From: Triticum aestivum
Lineage: Eukaryota > Streptophyta > Magnoliopsida > Poales > Poaceae
Direction: 5' to 3'
NCBI RefSeq assembly: GCF_018294505.1
Contig: NC_057808.1
Coordinates: 229,831,780 to 229,895,779, forward strand
DNA length: 64,000 bases
The translations under genes and the position numbers were made by a program. Shown in pieces: positions 23,214 through 34,400 of the stretch. The notes beneath the pieces are model-generated. The model was not told where the DNA came from and searched no databases. It saw nothing but the letters and a program-made list of their open reading frames with translations. Every line of letters starts with the position of its first letter. Positions within the stretch are counted from its first letter, which is position 1.

Positions 23214-24750
23214 GCTACGACCGAGGAGGAGGACGAGGCGGAGGACGCTGGGACGATCGCGCCCTCGCCTGGAGTGGCGCGACCGGCCTCGCGAGGACCG
23301 CTGGCAGGACCAGCCTCGTGAGGATCGCCCTCAGGGCAATGCTGGTCTTCCTCCGCTGCCGCCACCGCCAAGAAGGAACGACGACCACCATCAGGACGAG
23401 GGGGCTGGGGGCTTCCAGGAACCGCGTGCCATCGCCTGCATCTTGGGCGGAGCTCAAGCCCCAGCCTCTCAGCGCATCTTCAAGCAGTTTGGTCACGAGG
23501 TGAACGCAACCCTTCCCAGGCTTTAGGCCACGCGCCCGCTCAGGTGGTCCAAGTGCGCCATCACTTTCAGCTCGGCGGACCAGCTCAAGTGCGCGGCCAC
23601 CGCTGGCGCCCTCCCGATGCTCTGCTCACCCGTCATCAGAAACGTGCAAGTCACCAAGACCCTCATCGACGGCGGCGCAGGGCTTAATGTGCTGTCCGTC
23701 GAGATGTTCGACAGCCTCCAAGTGCCATACGATCAGCTTCAGCCAACCAAGCCCTTCTCAGGAGTGACCGACGGCTCCACCACGCCGGTAGGGCAGGTCC
23801 GCCTCCCTGTCACCTTCGGACAACACGACAACTACCGCACTGAGCTCATCGACTTTGATGTCGCCCACATCCGTCTACCGTACAATGCCATCCTCGGGTA
23901 TCTGGCTTTGGCCAAGTTTATGGCAATGACACACCACGGCTACAACGTCCTCAAGATGCCAGGAAGCGGCGGGATTATCACCGTCCACTGTGAAGAAAGA
24001 GATGCAGTGTGCTCCCTCGAGCGCGCCTTCCAAGCCGCAGCGATTGAAGACCCCGACAACAATGCAGCGCAGTACCCTCCTGAGGCCGTCCCCAAGAAGA
24101 AGAAGCAGCTACTCCGCACAGAACCTCAGGGGAGCGGCGTCTCTGGCGGTGCAACGTCAGGATCGGCGCCTGTGCTTGGGGCACCTCCCTCCCTTGCATA
24201 GGAAGGCGTGCCCGGCGCCCTCCTCGGGCAAAGCTTGGGGGCTCTCTTCTGGAGGGCCTCAGACCTAGCCAACATCACGAGGGAGGCGCTCGGGCACCAC
24301 ATGGAGGCGTGCTTTGCGGCACGTTTCCCTCGGGATAACACCGGGCGAGGAGCGCCCGGCGCCAAGGAGTTCATCACCAAGGTCACTCAGGAGCTGCAGG
24401 ATGCAAGAGCCATACGCGGCGACCGCCGCCCACCTGGCGCAGCTCCCCATCCAGGTGAGGAGGGCGGGCTGCGCGTCTGCGTCGACATCCCAGGGCTCAA
24501 CAGGGCCGCATCTCAGGAGCTCTCCTGGCCTTCGCGTGTGGGACGCTGCGAGGGCCCACCTCACAACTATGTTCGCATGTCGGTCGTCCTGCCGAGCGTG
24601 GCAGCCGCCTTCTAGCGCAACCTGCGGAGCATCCTGCCGGCTCAGGAGGCCAGGCATCCCGCAGTCCTGACGGAGATGGAGACGGTCCTCGAGGAGCCGC
24701 CTGGACCCTCAGAGCCTCCCGAGGCTCAGGGTCTTGGTGGCTCGTGAGGA
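23214..24750 (+). pseudogene. Gag end, protease and truncated reverse transcriptase of the 18-kb Gypsy
   Basis: Resumes the host gag after the nested insertion with a Gly/Arg-rich segment, then IFKQFGHEVNATLPRL followed by a stop at 23524. The frame from 23617 to 24201 is an aspartic protease: VTKTLIDGGAGLNVLSVEMF contains the active-site loop as D-G-G-A, a form usual for this lineage, followed by ELIDFDVAHIRLPYNAILGY and NVLKMPGSGGIITV. After a stop at 24201 come the reverse-transcriptase approach (HHMEACFAARFPRDNTGRG) and a fragment resembling LRVCVDIPGLNRA, the normal start of the palm. Nothing beyond that is present: no YxDD, RNase H or integrase. Confidence 0.78.
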
Positions 24751-26040
24751 GCAACCCCTTTGCCACGCATCTTCAACTACTCCAACATCCCCTCGACAAC
24801 GGAACCAGGTGACATTTTCCAAGTTTATTTAGCTGGGAGCGCCCCCCCCCCCTGGGCTACATCATTCCCAGGCCGCGTGGGCCTGTCCCTGCGGCATGTA
24901 TCCTTTTACGTCTTTAGCTTACTCTACTGGGGGCGCCCCTCGGGCTGCATCATCCCCGGGCCGCTCGGGTCCGACCCAGCGGCATGTATCGTTCTTGCAT
25001 TTACCTAAGCTAGTTTGCTTTTCATGCATAATCTATCTATGGTTATCACCTGCTTGGTTGTCACCCACCACTGGAGCTACACACGCTGGCATGACGCTTG
25101 TGCTCGGGTCCGTCCCTGCAACATCGACAAATCTGAGTGGTCGAGCTCTGGCTCGGGCGCGCCCCGCGCACGTCACCTCACCAGGCCCTCAGTGCCTTCA
25201 TCTTCTTGCAGAGCAATCGCGGCAGACTAGTGATCATCGCGGCAATCTGTGTCCCTCCTCGTGCTAACCTGCAGGAACCTCCCGAGGATGACAGCGGGCG
25301 GTACCACGAGTTCCTTCTTCTCCCATGCGATTCGCTTGCGCGTTAAAAGGGGGGCTCCTGAGCATCGCGACTCACGAGCCCTTACTGGATCTCCAGCCCT
25401 CACCCCCTGGCCTTGACCACGGCATCGCGACCTGGCATACCAGCGGCGGCTGAGCTCGCTCGAGGGCTGGGACCTGAGGACGCAGAGCACACAGAAGGGC
25501 GTGGAGAAGAGGGGGAGGCTCGCATGGGCCTAACCTCGCTACCCTACAGTAGTCGACATGCAAGTCTGGTGCAACACAAGGAACCAGCCCCGGAATTCCA
25601 AGATAAGTCTCGCGCCTGGATCGACCCAGCACTACAGCATAGGATCCTCACCTATGGCAGCCTTGTTACGGCGACATCGCCACCCTTTCCTGCCTCTTGT
25701 TAGTGGCTTGAGCGCTAAAGGGGACCTCTGAGTATCACGCCTCGGGAGCTCTTACTGGACCTCGGGCCGCTCACCTCCTGGCCTTGACCACGGCATCACG
25801 ACCTGGCATACCAGCGACAGCTGCAGCCTGCCTGGGGACCGGGACCTGTCGGCGTAGAGCACCAAGCTGCCGCGGGGTTGGAAAGGGGAGACCGAGCCGA
25901 AACAAGACATGCACTCGCAAATTTTCATAATTAAGATAATATGAACAGAAGACATTACAGATCCTTTACACGCCCCCACGGGGTCCGTTTCGATTCCTCT
26001 CAGGGAACAAAAGAAGGAAGTTCCTAGGAGCTCTATCGAC
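24751..26040 (+). repeat. Non-coding region of the 18-kb Gypsy with degenerate internal repeats
   Basis: No protein family is recognisable. Two related segments, 25340-25495 and 25710-25862 (period about 370 bp), share CTTACTGGA, GGCCTTGACCACGGCATC and CGACCTGGCATACCAGCG. A shorter pair lies at about 24850-24900 and 24935-24990 (GGGCTGCATCATCCC and GCGGCATGTATC). Such repeats replace the missing polymerase region. Confidence 0.6.
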
Positions 26041-26108
26041 ACGTGCCAGGGCAGCCGACACCATCATCAACAGTGGGCCACGGAGGGGTGGAGCCAACCC
26101 CATCCAGA

Positions 26109-26822
26109 TCAGCGACGGCGGCGGCCGGACGCTGTGGCATTGCTCCAGGTCCGGCGAGAGCTCGGAGGCACGTAGCTGTCGTCACTCGTCTCCGGGGTCT
26201 CGTAGGGCTCGGGAGAGTCGCCGGACTCCCAAACACCCCCGCTGCTGCTGGAAGAGCCGCTGGCGAAGCCAGCGGCACGCTCGGTGCTGGCTGCTGCGCC
26301 GCCCCGACGACCCTCTCCGGGGCAGCACTCCAAGCGGCGGCCTTCCGTGTCGAAGACCTTGAAGAACATCGTGGAGGCGTCGTCGTACTTGAAGTGGATG
26401 GCGAGGGCGCCTTCCGCGCGGCAAACCCGGGCGACCTCGCCCGAGCCGCGGGTCATGAAGATCTTCCCTAGGGAAACGGCTTCCACCTCAACTCCAGTCG
26501 CCGGGGCGTCGCGGTCGGCGTGCTGCAGCCAAAGCTCAAGGGGGCCCCTCGGCGGCATCTCGGCGGAGAAGAACCGCGGGAAGCGGATCCAGGTGCGTGG
26601 AGGCATCGCCGCCCACATCACGAGTCCGCGCGAGGAGTCCGCGGCGTGGACTCCTGGGGCAACGGCGTGAGTCACCGCAGCGCGGCGACCACGGCCCCGG
26701 CGCGGGCGGCGGCGCTCGTCGCCTCTTCCTCGGGAGCCCTCAGCTTGGGCGTACAAAGGCAGCGGGTACCTGGGAGGAGGCCGCTCGTACCAAGGCCTCA
26801 ACGCCTCCGGCCTCACGACCAT
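26109..26822 (-). CDS. Antisense ORF with a B3 DNA-binding-domain-like segment inside the 18-kb Gypsy
   Basis: The open frame starts at ATG 26822 and ends at 26109 (237 codons), antisense to the retrotransposon. Residues about 80-160 read like a plant B3 domain: IRFPRFFSAEMP, LELWLQH, LGKIFMTRGSGEVARVC, GALAIHFKYDDASTMFFKVFD. This fits the pattern of B3 proteins (target-contacting loop after the first strand, GW-like turn, then a strand ending FKYDG...F.V.IFD). The conserved tryptophan of the GW turn is replaced (RGSGEV). The N-terminal 68 residues are Arg/Pro-rich and may not be used: methionines at 69 and 73 are equally possible starts. The C-terminus is Ser/Glu-rich and low complexity. The similarity is by eye and needs a profile search; expression is unknown. 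Confidence 0.55.
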   Translation of the reverse strand: MVVRPEALRPWYERPPPRYPLPLYAQAEGSRGRGDERRRPRRGRGRRAAVTHAVAPGVHAADSSRGLVMWAAMPPRTWIRFPRFFSAEMPPRGPLELWLQHADRDAPATGVEVEAVSLGKIFMTRGSGEVARVCRAEGALAIHFKYDDASTMFFKVFDTEGRRLECCPGEGRRGGAAASTERAAGFASGSSSSSGGVWESGDSPEPYETPETSDDSYVPPSSRRTWSNATASGRRRR

Positions 26823-27254
26823 GTGGCAGCGGTGGCTCGGCCTCTTCTTCGGCGGAAGTGGCCCGGGCTCATCGCGGGGGTTTTCCCTTCTCTGCGGCTG
26901 AGAACCTCCGAATAGGCGCCATTGGAGTTGCTACTAGCAATGAAGCGAGGAAGAAGAAGCGAGCGGAGCAGGAAGAGATGATCAACGGGGGCTCCGCCCC
27001 CTCCTCATTTATAGCAGGAGAAGGCCAACCGGCGACCCCCACGATCGCAGGTAATGATGATTTTTCTCTGCATGCAGCAGGGACTCGTCAAGTCGGGCAG
27101 TTGCCGAGGCAGCGTGGGGAAGCGGAGACGCCCACGTCCACTCAATCGCCACGCGTCAAGCGGGGCCGCAGGCTATTGGGGCCCGCGGCGCTCCGCACTT
27201 GCCCTTTGGCTTCGCTTCGAAGCCAAGTCCGAGCGCCTTGGGCCCGGGGGCTAC

Positions 27255-28164
27255 TGTCGGCGTCCTAGGAATGGGGGTCCCCAGACTTGCCTGCCTGCGG
27301 CCCACAGCGTGGCTCCACCAGCGGCCCTGTATGGCCCATCTTCACCAGCAAACACTCAAGACCCTCGCGAGGGGACAAGCCTCGCGAGGCGGACGATGCA
27401 AGACCTCCTGAGGGGCGGCCTCACCAGGCCGGCTCGCGAGGAGCAGAGAGATCAAGGCGAGGGACACCTCGCGAGGTTTCTATGATGCAAGCCATGATGA
27501 CTGGAGCTAGGCGGGCACCAGCGTGCAGTGTCCTCGTTTCCTGTTTGGTGCTAAAGATGCAAGCGCAGGCAAGGAGTCCCGAGGCATCAGGCAAAGGTTT
27601 CCATATCGGTGCAACGAGACCAAGACCAGCAGGACGGAGGTCACCGTGGAGCCCAAGACGGCGTCACCACCAAAGCCTTTGGCAGGCGAAGACCATCTTT
27701 AGTCAGGATAACTTGTACTAGTTGTCTCCCTTCGAATTTGGCCATTGTTGGATCCCTTCCCGCTCAATATTTGGGGAGAGGACCAGGGCCTCTATAAATA
27801 GGACTAGCCACCATAGTAGGAGGCAACCCGAAATGGACCGAGACCAGCTCATCTGGGATGGATCATTCAGATCTCCCTCAACCACACAAGCTCACCAAGC
27901 ACAAGAATACCTCTCATTGGGAGGCTGTTCTTCCCTTGTAACTGTTCATTCTCAGCCCAAGAGGCAATCCACCACACCACGCTGGAGTAGGGTATTACAC
28001 CACATCGGTGGCCCGAACCAGTATAAACTCTTGTGTATCCTGTTCTTTGGGTTCGTCGAGCTAGGCCTTGCGATTGTTGCGATAGCGATCTAGGGAGAGA
28101 GAGATCTTCGTGCGCACCCCAGTGTTCGAACCTCAAGGGTTTTGTTGAAACCCAAAATCCGACA
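27255..28164 (+). repeat. 3' LTR of the 18-kb Gypsy (910 bp)
   Basis: Follows the polypurine tract GCCCGGGGGCTAC. Starts TGTCGGCGTCCTAGGAATGG, ends AAAATCCGACA, then CTATT duplication. The TATA box TCTATAAATAGG at 27791-27802 is intact here, in contrast to the 5' copy. It holds two blocks missing from the 5' LTR. Confidence 0.88.
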
Positions 28165-28169
28165 CTATT

Positions 28170-28752
28170 CTCTCTCATCCAACGTATGTTGTCCGTCATA
28201 AACATGCAATTTGATCTAAAGAAGATTTCAGTCCGACGTCTTCAAACTTTAATCTCTTTTTTTGGTGCTTGCCATTCTTCAAACCCTCCGGCTTTCCGTT
28301 CAGTTTCTAAGATATTCGTAGGAAATGGCTGACACGTGCCCACGATCTCACAATCGTGATCTCGTCCGTTGAATGTGGAATGCCTTGTGCTTTTCAACCA
28401 TAGATCTCAGAAGAGGTGGATCCGCCTATGGGCTATATATATACCCCTCTAGGCGTCTTCTTCCTCAGTTCGTCCTCAAACTCCCTCCCGTTCTCCTCCC
28501 GAGCCCGAGCTCGAAGCAACGTCGTCAACGCACCTCATTGTGCAACTCCGGTGAAGTCTCGTCGTCGTTGGTCACGCCAGTGCGGTAAATCCTCTCCTCC
28601 GCATTGCCGTAGTTGATCCCGGCTGCCAAGTTAGGGTGCTTGGATCTGGAACTAGCCCTGTCTAGTCCTATGTTCTAGGGTTGTTCTTACTGACGCTATT
28701 TCTCCTGATTTATTTTCCTTGCGGTAGATCTTTAGGGTTCTTTAAGTTATGA
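28170..28752 (+). promoter_or_regulatory. Promoter- and 5'-leader-like block of unknown origin inside the Copia element
   Basis: After the CTATT duplication the host sequence resumes. TATATATA at 28434-28441 is followed by pyrimidine-rich CTTCTTCCTC and CTCCCTCCCGTTCTCCTCCC, the usual look of a plant core promoter and leader. GTGCGGTAAAT near 28580 and TTGCGGTAGATC near 28720 could bracket a leader intron. No ORF here resembles a known protein. It lies between gag and the 3' ORF of the Sirevirus-like element, so it might drive that ORF, but that is inference; it could also be a foreign fragment. The junction to the next Gypsy is somewhere between about 28620 and 28760. Confidence 0.35.
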
Positions 28753-29572
28753 TTGGTACGGTTTGTAGTTGTTCCTTGTACTAGTTATCCTGGATCTAGG
28801 GTTCATGTGTATTTCTCTCGAGAGCCATTTGAAATATCCCTTTTCGATGAACTTGATGATTGCTATGCTTGTGGCTATGATGCCAATATGAATTATGCTT
28901 ATGGAGATGAACTTGCTATAGTTCCTTATGTTAAGAATGAAATTGTTGCTATTGCACCCAAACATGATAGTCTATTATCTTTTTGAATTCTCCCAGCTAC
29001 ACTATATCGGAGAAGTTTGCACTTATTAAGGATTACATTGATGGGTTGCCTTTCACCATTGCACATGATGATTTTGATGAATATAATATGCATGTGCTTG
29101 TTGCTCCTACTTGCAATTATTATGAGAGAGGAACTACATCTGCGCCTCTATGTTCCAACACGATAAAATTGCAAGAAATTGCGTATGCTATGTATTGGAC
29201 TTTACTTGATGTGCATGAATTATTCTTTTATGACATTGCCGATGCATAGTAAGAGAGTTAGACTTCGTCATTGCATGGTATATGTTGCTTTGTGCTCACT
29301 ACTAAATGCCAAATCATTGTTAATTAAAATTGGCTTTGATATACCTTGGGATCCGGGTGGATCCATCACTTGAGCACTTTATGCCTAGCTTAATGGCTTT
29401 AAAGAAACCGCTGCCAGGGAGACAACCCGAAAGTTTTAGGAAGTCATTTTATTCTGTTGAGTGCTTTTTAAAAGTTAAAAAACAAAAAAATATAGAGGGG
29501 AACTTAAAACTTCACAAAAAGAAAAGTGAAAGTGAGAAGGACGAGCACCGTGGAAGTGGGAGCATGCCTTGA
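28753..29572 (+). pseudogene. Degenerate Gypsy internal ORF
   Basis: Adjacent frames at 28753-28986 and 28983-29249 join to give a stretch with DELDDCYACGYDANMNYAYG, FALIKDYIDGLPFTIAHDDF and YAMYWTLLDVHELFFYDIAD, phrases I know from the decayed ORF upstream of the 3' LTR in abundant wheat Gypsy families. The phrase GGGAGACAACCCGAAAGTTT at 29415 is another family marker. It has no recognised catalytic motif. The frame shifts once and stops at 29249. Confidence 0.55.
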
Positions 29573-31497
29573 ACTTTGTTCATGCCCATGCAAACTTTGT
29601 GAATCTCGATTATAGAAAATTTTCAACAAAAGTAATTATCCCCTTGTAAAAATCCATTGTATTATAAAAATAATGTGCCAATATTTGCCTTTAGGATGAT
29701 TAGATTGCTTGTTCGTATGTGCGGTGTAAAAACAGAAACTTTGGCTGTAGTGTGTGAATTTACATTTTTTTACTGGAACGTCGAAAGTTTCTGAAATTTT
29801 TACAAGGTATGAATATGATATGGATCACTGAATATGATATGTTTGATTCCTTGCAATAGTTTTGCGATATAGAGATGATAATATCTGGCAGGTACTAGTA
29901 AACGGTTGTGGTTAGTAAGAATATTGGTGTTAAGGTTTGTGATTCCCGAAGCATGCACGTATAGTCTCTCGTTATGCTATGAAGTTGGAGCATGATTTAT
30001 TATTGATTTTCTTCCTTATGAGTGGCGGTCGGGGACGAGCGATGGTCTTTTCCTACCAATCTATCCCCCTAGGGGCATGCGTAGTAGTACTTTGCTTAGA
30101 GGGCTAATAAACTTTTGCAATAAGTATATCAGTTCTTTATGACTAATGTGAGTCCATGGATTATACGCACTCTTACCTTTCTGCAATTTTCTAGCCTCTT
30201 CGGTATCGTGCATTTCCCTTCCTCACCTTGAGAGCCAGTGCGAACTTCACTGGTGCATCCAAACCCCGTGATAGGATATGCTCTATCACCCATAAGCCTT
30301 ATTATAACTTCCTCAAAGCAACCACGATACCTACCTATTATGGCCTTTCCATAGCCATTCCGAGATATACTGCCATGCAACTTCCACCGCTTCCTTTTGA
30401 TGACTTTAGAATTCATTGTCATATTGCTTTGCATGATCATATAGCTGACATAGTATTTGTGGCTCAGTCACTGTTCATCATTTTTATGCATGTTACGCTA
30501 TATCATTGTACATCCTGGTACACTGCCAGAGGCATCCATATAGAGTCGTACTTTGTTCTAGATATTGAATTTTAATATTGAGTTGTAAGTAAATAGAAGT
30601 ATGATGATAATCATTATTCATCATTAGAGCATGTCCCAGTGCGGAAAGGATGATGGAGACTATGATTCCCCCACAAGTCGGGATGAGACTCCAGACAAAA
30701 AAGAACAAAAAAAAGAAAGAAAAAAGGGGAAAAGGAAAAAGAAGAAAGAAGAAGAAGAAGAAGAAGAAGAAGAGATAAGGAGAAAAGGGGCATGCTAATT
30801 CCACACTTGTGCTTCAAAGTAGCACCATGTTTTTCATATAGAGAGTCTCCTATGATGTCACTTTCATATACTAGTGGGAATTTTTCATTATAGAGTTAGA
30901 TGCACACCCACTTCATTTTCATGTTGAGCTTGCATACACTTATAGCTCTTAGTGCATTCGTTGCATGGCAATCCCTGCCCCTCACATTGATATCAATTGA
31001 TGGGCATCTCCATAGCCCGTTGGTTAGCCGCATCGATGTGAGACTTTCTTAATTTTTTGTCTTTTCTATGTTTACCCCTATTCATCATACTCTATTCCAC
31101 CCATAGTGCTATATCCATGGCTTGCACTCGTGTATTGAGTGGGGGTTGAAAAAGCTTAAGTGCGCTAAAAAGTATGAACCAATGGCTCAGCTTGTCACCG
31201 GGGTTGTTCATGATAAATACTTTGTGTTAAGAAGACAGAGCGTCACAAGACTATGATTTTTTAGGGATAGCTTCCTTTAGCATTAATATTTTGAAAGACA
31301 CGATTATTTGTTGGGATGCCTGAGTATTGATGTATTTATGCCAAATCATAGAATATTGCTTTGAATCACTCGTGTCTTAATATTCATGCCATGATTAGAC
31401 ATGTGATCAAGATTATGCTAGGTAGCATTCCACATCAAAAATTATCTTTTTATCATTTACCTACTTGAGGACGAGCAGGAATTAAGCTTGGGGATGC
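29573..31497 (+). other. Non-coding 3' internal region of the Gypsy element
   Basis: AT-rich sequence with no long credible ORF. It includes an AAG-rich run at 30698-30777 and ends in the polypurine tract just before 31498. I see no separate gene or insertion. Confidence 0.5.
30698..30777 (+). repeat. Purine tract with (AAG)n microsatellite
   Basis: About 80 bases of nearly pure A/G on the plus strand, ending in roughly eight AAG/GAA repeats (30744-30770). It explains the phenylalanine/leucine-rich reading on the other strand, which is not a gene. Confidence 0.85.
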
Positions 31498-34400
31498 TGA
31501 TACGTCTCCGTCGTATCTATAATTTTTTATTGTTCCATACCAATATTATACAACTTTTACATACTTTTCACAACAATTTATATGATTTATTGGACTAACC
31601 TATTGATCAGTGCCTAGTGCCATTTCCTGTTTGTTGCATGCTTTATGCTTCGCAGAATATCCATATCAAACAAAGTCCAAATGCGATAAAAGTTTACGGA
31701 GAATTATTTTGGAATATTTGTGATTTTTTGGAGGTGGAATCAACGCAAACGGGGGCCCACAGTCACCACGAGATACCAGGGTGCGCCCTAGGGCCTAGGC
31801 GCGTGGTGGTGGGTTGTGCCCTCCTCGTAAGTCGGTTGGATCTCTACTTCGGGTGCAAGGAAGCTTATGTCCAGAAGAAAATTGTGTTAAAATCTCAGCG
31901 CAATAGGAGTTACGGATCTCCGGGAATATAAGAAACGGTTTTCGGCCAGAAAACAGGAGCTCGAAACAGAAGAGAACTGAGAGGGAGATCCAATCTCGGA
32001 GGGGCTGCTGCCCCTCCGCCGCCATGGAGGCCATGGAGGCCACGGACTGGAGGGGGAACTCTCCTCCCATCTAGGGGGAGGCCAAGGAAGAAGAAGGAGG
32101 GGGGCTCTCTCCCGCTCTCTCCCGGTGGTGCCGGAGCACCGCCGGGGCAATCATCGTGATGGCGATCTACACCAACAACTTCGCCTCCGTCAACACCAAC
32201 TCTCTACCCCTCTACGTAGTGGTATGATGCCTCTTTCCCCGCTATAATCTCTACTTAAACATGGTGCTCAACACTATATATTATCTCCCAATGATATGTG
32301 GTTATCCTATGATGTTTGAGTAGATCCGTTTTGTCCTATGGGTTGATAGATGATTGTGATTGGTTGGAGTTGTATTTTTTTTGGTGTTGTCCTATGGTGC
32401 CCTCCATGTCGCGCAAATGTCAGGGATCAGCGCTGTAGGGTGTTGCAATACGTTCATGGTTCGCTTATGGTGGGTGGCGTGAGTGACAGAAGCACAGACC
32501 CGAGTAAGGGGGTCATTGCGTATGGGATAAAGATGTAACGCCCCAAGACCGACGCTTCAGAAGACTTCCATATTTTCGTGGTCACCGTGTGTTTCTTTTG
32601 TGCTTGCTCTTTTATTTTTCATTGCATCATGTCATCATGCCATCATGTCATTAATTTTAAAAAAAACTCAACTAAGTAAATTGCATGGATCTTCGATCCA
32701 TTTAAATCGAGGGAAATGCACATGGTGATTTCTCTTTATAACATATATCCTCCCAATATTATTAGGGAGCTATATTAAAAATATTCCATTAATTGGAGTT
32801 CACCTTAACACACGTGCAAAATTAATCCTATGCCTTTTCTGCTTTGAGTCGATCTCTGTAACCTTGCCAATAATTCTTTTCCCATTTATCGAGGCTCTTC
32901 CTAAATTCCCAACATTTTTGGACTCCTCAATACCTTGAACTCTTTCAAACCATTTGAATTAAATTCAAATGAGTTTGAATTTAAATCTTTTAATCATGGG
33001 CTTTTCTATTTTCTCGGAACAAGCACATTGTAGTGAGTCCGGAAAAATAATCCCCATGTCCAACTTCTTTCCCTAACCCTCTCTTTCTTTTCTTCTCTCT
33101 AATTTCTTTTCTACTAAAAGAAATATGAGGGGGAGAGAGAGAGCGCAGCCTTGCAGCCCAGCCGGCCTCTTGGGCCTAACCAACCCGCGCCGGCCCACCT
33201 AACCCTCCTAACCCCAGCGAACATCTCGATCTCTCCCTCTCGTTCCCTCGGGCCGCCGCCACACACACGCACGCATCAAGCCAGAGCCCCGGCTCGATCC
33301 CCTTTTCCCCTCCACTCGTCTCCCTCCTCGCGCCAAGGAGAGGAGCTCCCTTGTCCCCACCGTCCTCCGGCTCGTCGCTGCCGGGCGCCTCCTTCTCCTT
33401 CCCATAGCTCCTCCGCCGTGGCTGCACCTTCACCACCACACGCGCGTCGCTGCCCGCGCCACGACCAAGCTGGCCTCCTGCTCAGACGTGGTTGCGCTGC
33501 AGCGCATCCTCCGTTGCCGGCGTGAAGCCTCGCCTGAGACCGCCCTGCTTTGCCTCTGCTGCCGGCGGCCTCGACCTCGAAGACCCCGTGGACGCCTCTG
33601 CTCCATCGCCTCCTTGCTGCTGCCCGAGCCCCAAGTCCGTCGGCCTGCCTCCGCTGTGGACTGGCAGGAACGGGACCCCGGCGACCTCCCGCTGGCCTCC
33701 TCTATGCGCCAAGTCCCTCGTCCGCTGCTGCTCTACTCCGCTCCGCCGCCATTGCTCCGTCCAGCAAGCGCGCCGCCGCTGCCCTCCTCTGCTCCGCCTC
33801 CATTGCGCCAAGGCACCCCGGCCACCCCTTCCTCTGCCGCCGTGTCGTCGTACTGGCCGTCGAGCCATCTCCTCCGTCCAGCCCCGTCGCCCCGCTGCCG
33901 CGCCGTGTTCTTCACCTCTCCTGCGTCGCCTCCGTGCCTGCTTGCTGCAGCTGCCACGCCCTGCCTCTTGGTGTTCTGCACCATCATCACGTCGCGGCCG
34001 ATGTTGTTGTTTCACTGTCGGGCACGAGTTGCCTTGCTGTTGCTGCACAAACCAGAGGCTTTGTCTTGCTTCGTCTTGGATCGGACAGTACGAGACGCCA
34101 AGTACCGCACCGGACGCCAAGTACCGCTACGAACGACACTGGATGTAAACGAACGTGTACAACTTTCATCCCGTGCATGTCTCCATGTACCACGACATTG
34201 ACGGCCCTACAAGTTCAACTACGGTTGCCGCGTACGACTACCGTCGACCCTCGAAGACTCCGTGGACGTCAAGTTCCTCGCCGTGACCCCGAACATCTAC
34301 GGAATGTGTACGACTACGAAACATGTACCACTACTTCCACTACCGTCGCGAGAACGACTACTTCCCCTACGACACGTGAACAACTACTTCCACTTCGAAC

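Larger units (their letters stand above)
10077..28164 (+). mobile_element. Complete but non-autonomous 18-kb Gypsy element, TSD CTATT
   Basis: Two LTRs (10077-10894 and 27255-28164) share TGTCGGCGTCCT starts and ...AATCCGACA ends. CTATT occurs at 10072-10076 and again at 28165-28169, a perfect 5-bp target-site duplication, so the insertion is intact. Inside are gag, a protease and only the first part of reverse transcriptase, then about 2.5 kb of non-coding, repeat-rich DNA with an antisense B3-like ORF. A second Gypsy (12433-23213) sits in gag. Without it the element would be about 7.3 kb. Missing YxDD motif, RNase H and integrase make it dependent on other elements. Confidence 0.88.

Noticed and set aside
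26043..27268. Several GC-rich plus-strand ORFs over the B3-like antisense frame
   Set aside because: No recognisable domain; they mirror the antisense coding strand or contain only low-complexity sequence.
30493..30817. Phe/Leu-rich membrane-like protein on the minus strand
   Set aside because: The run is the reverse of the AAG-rich microsatellite in a Gypsy internal region.
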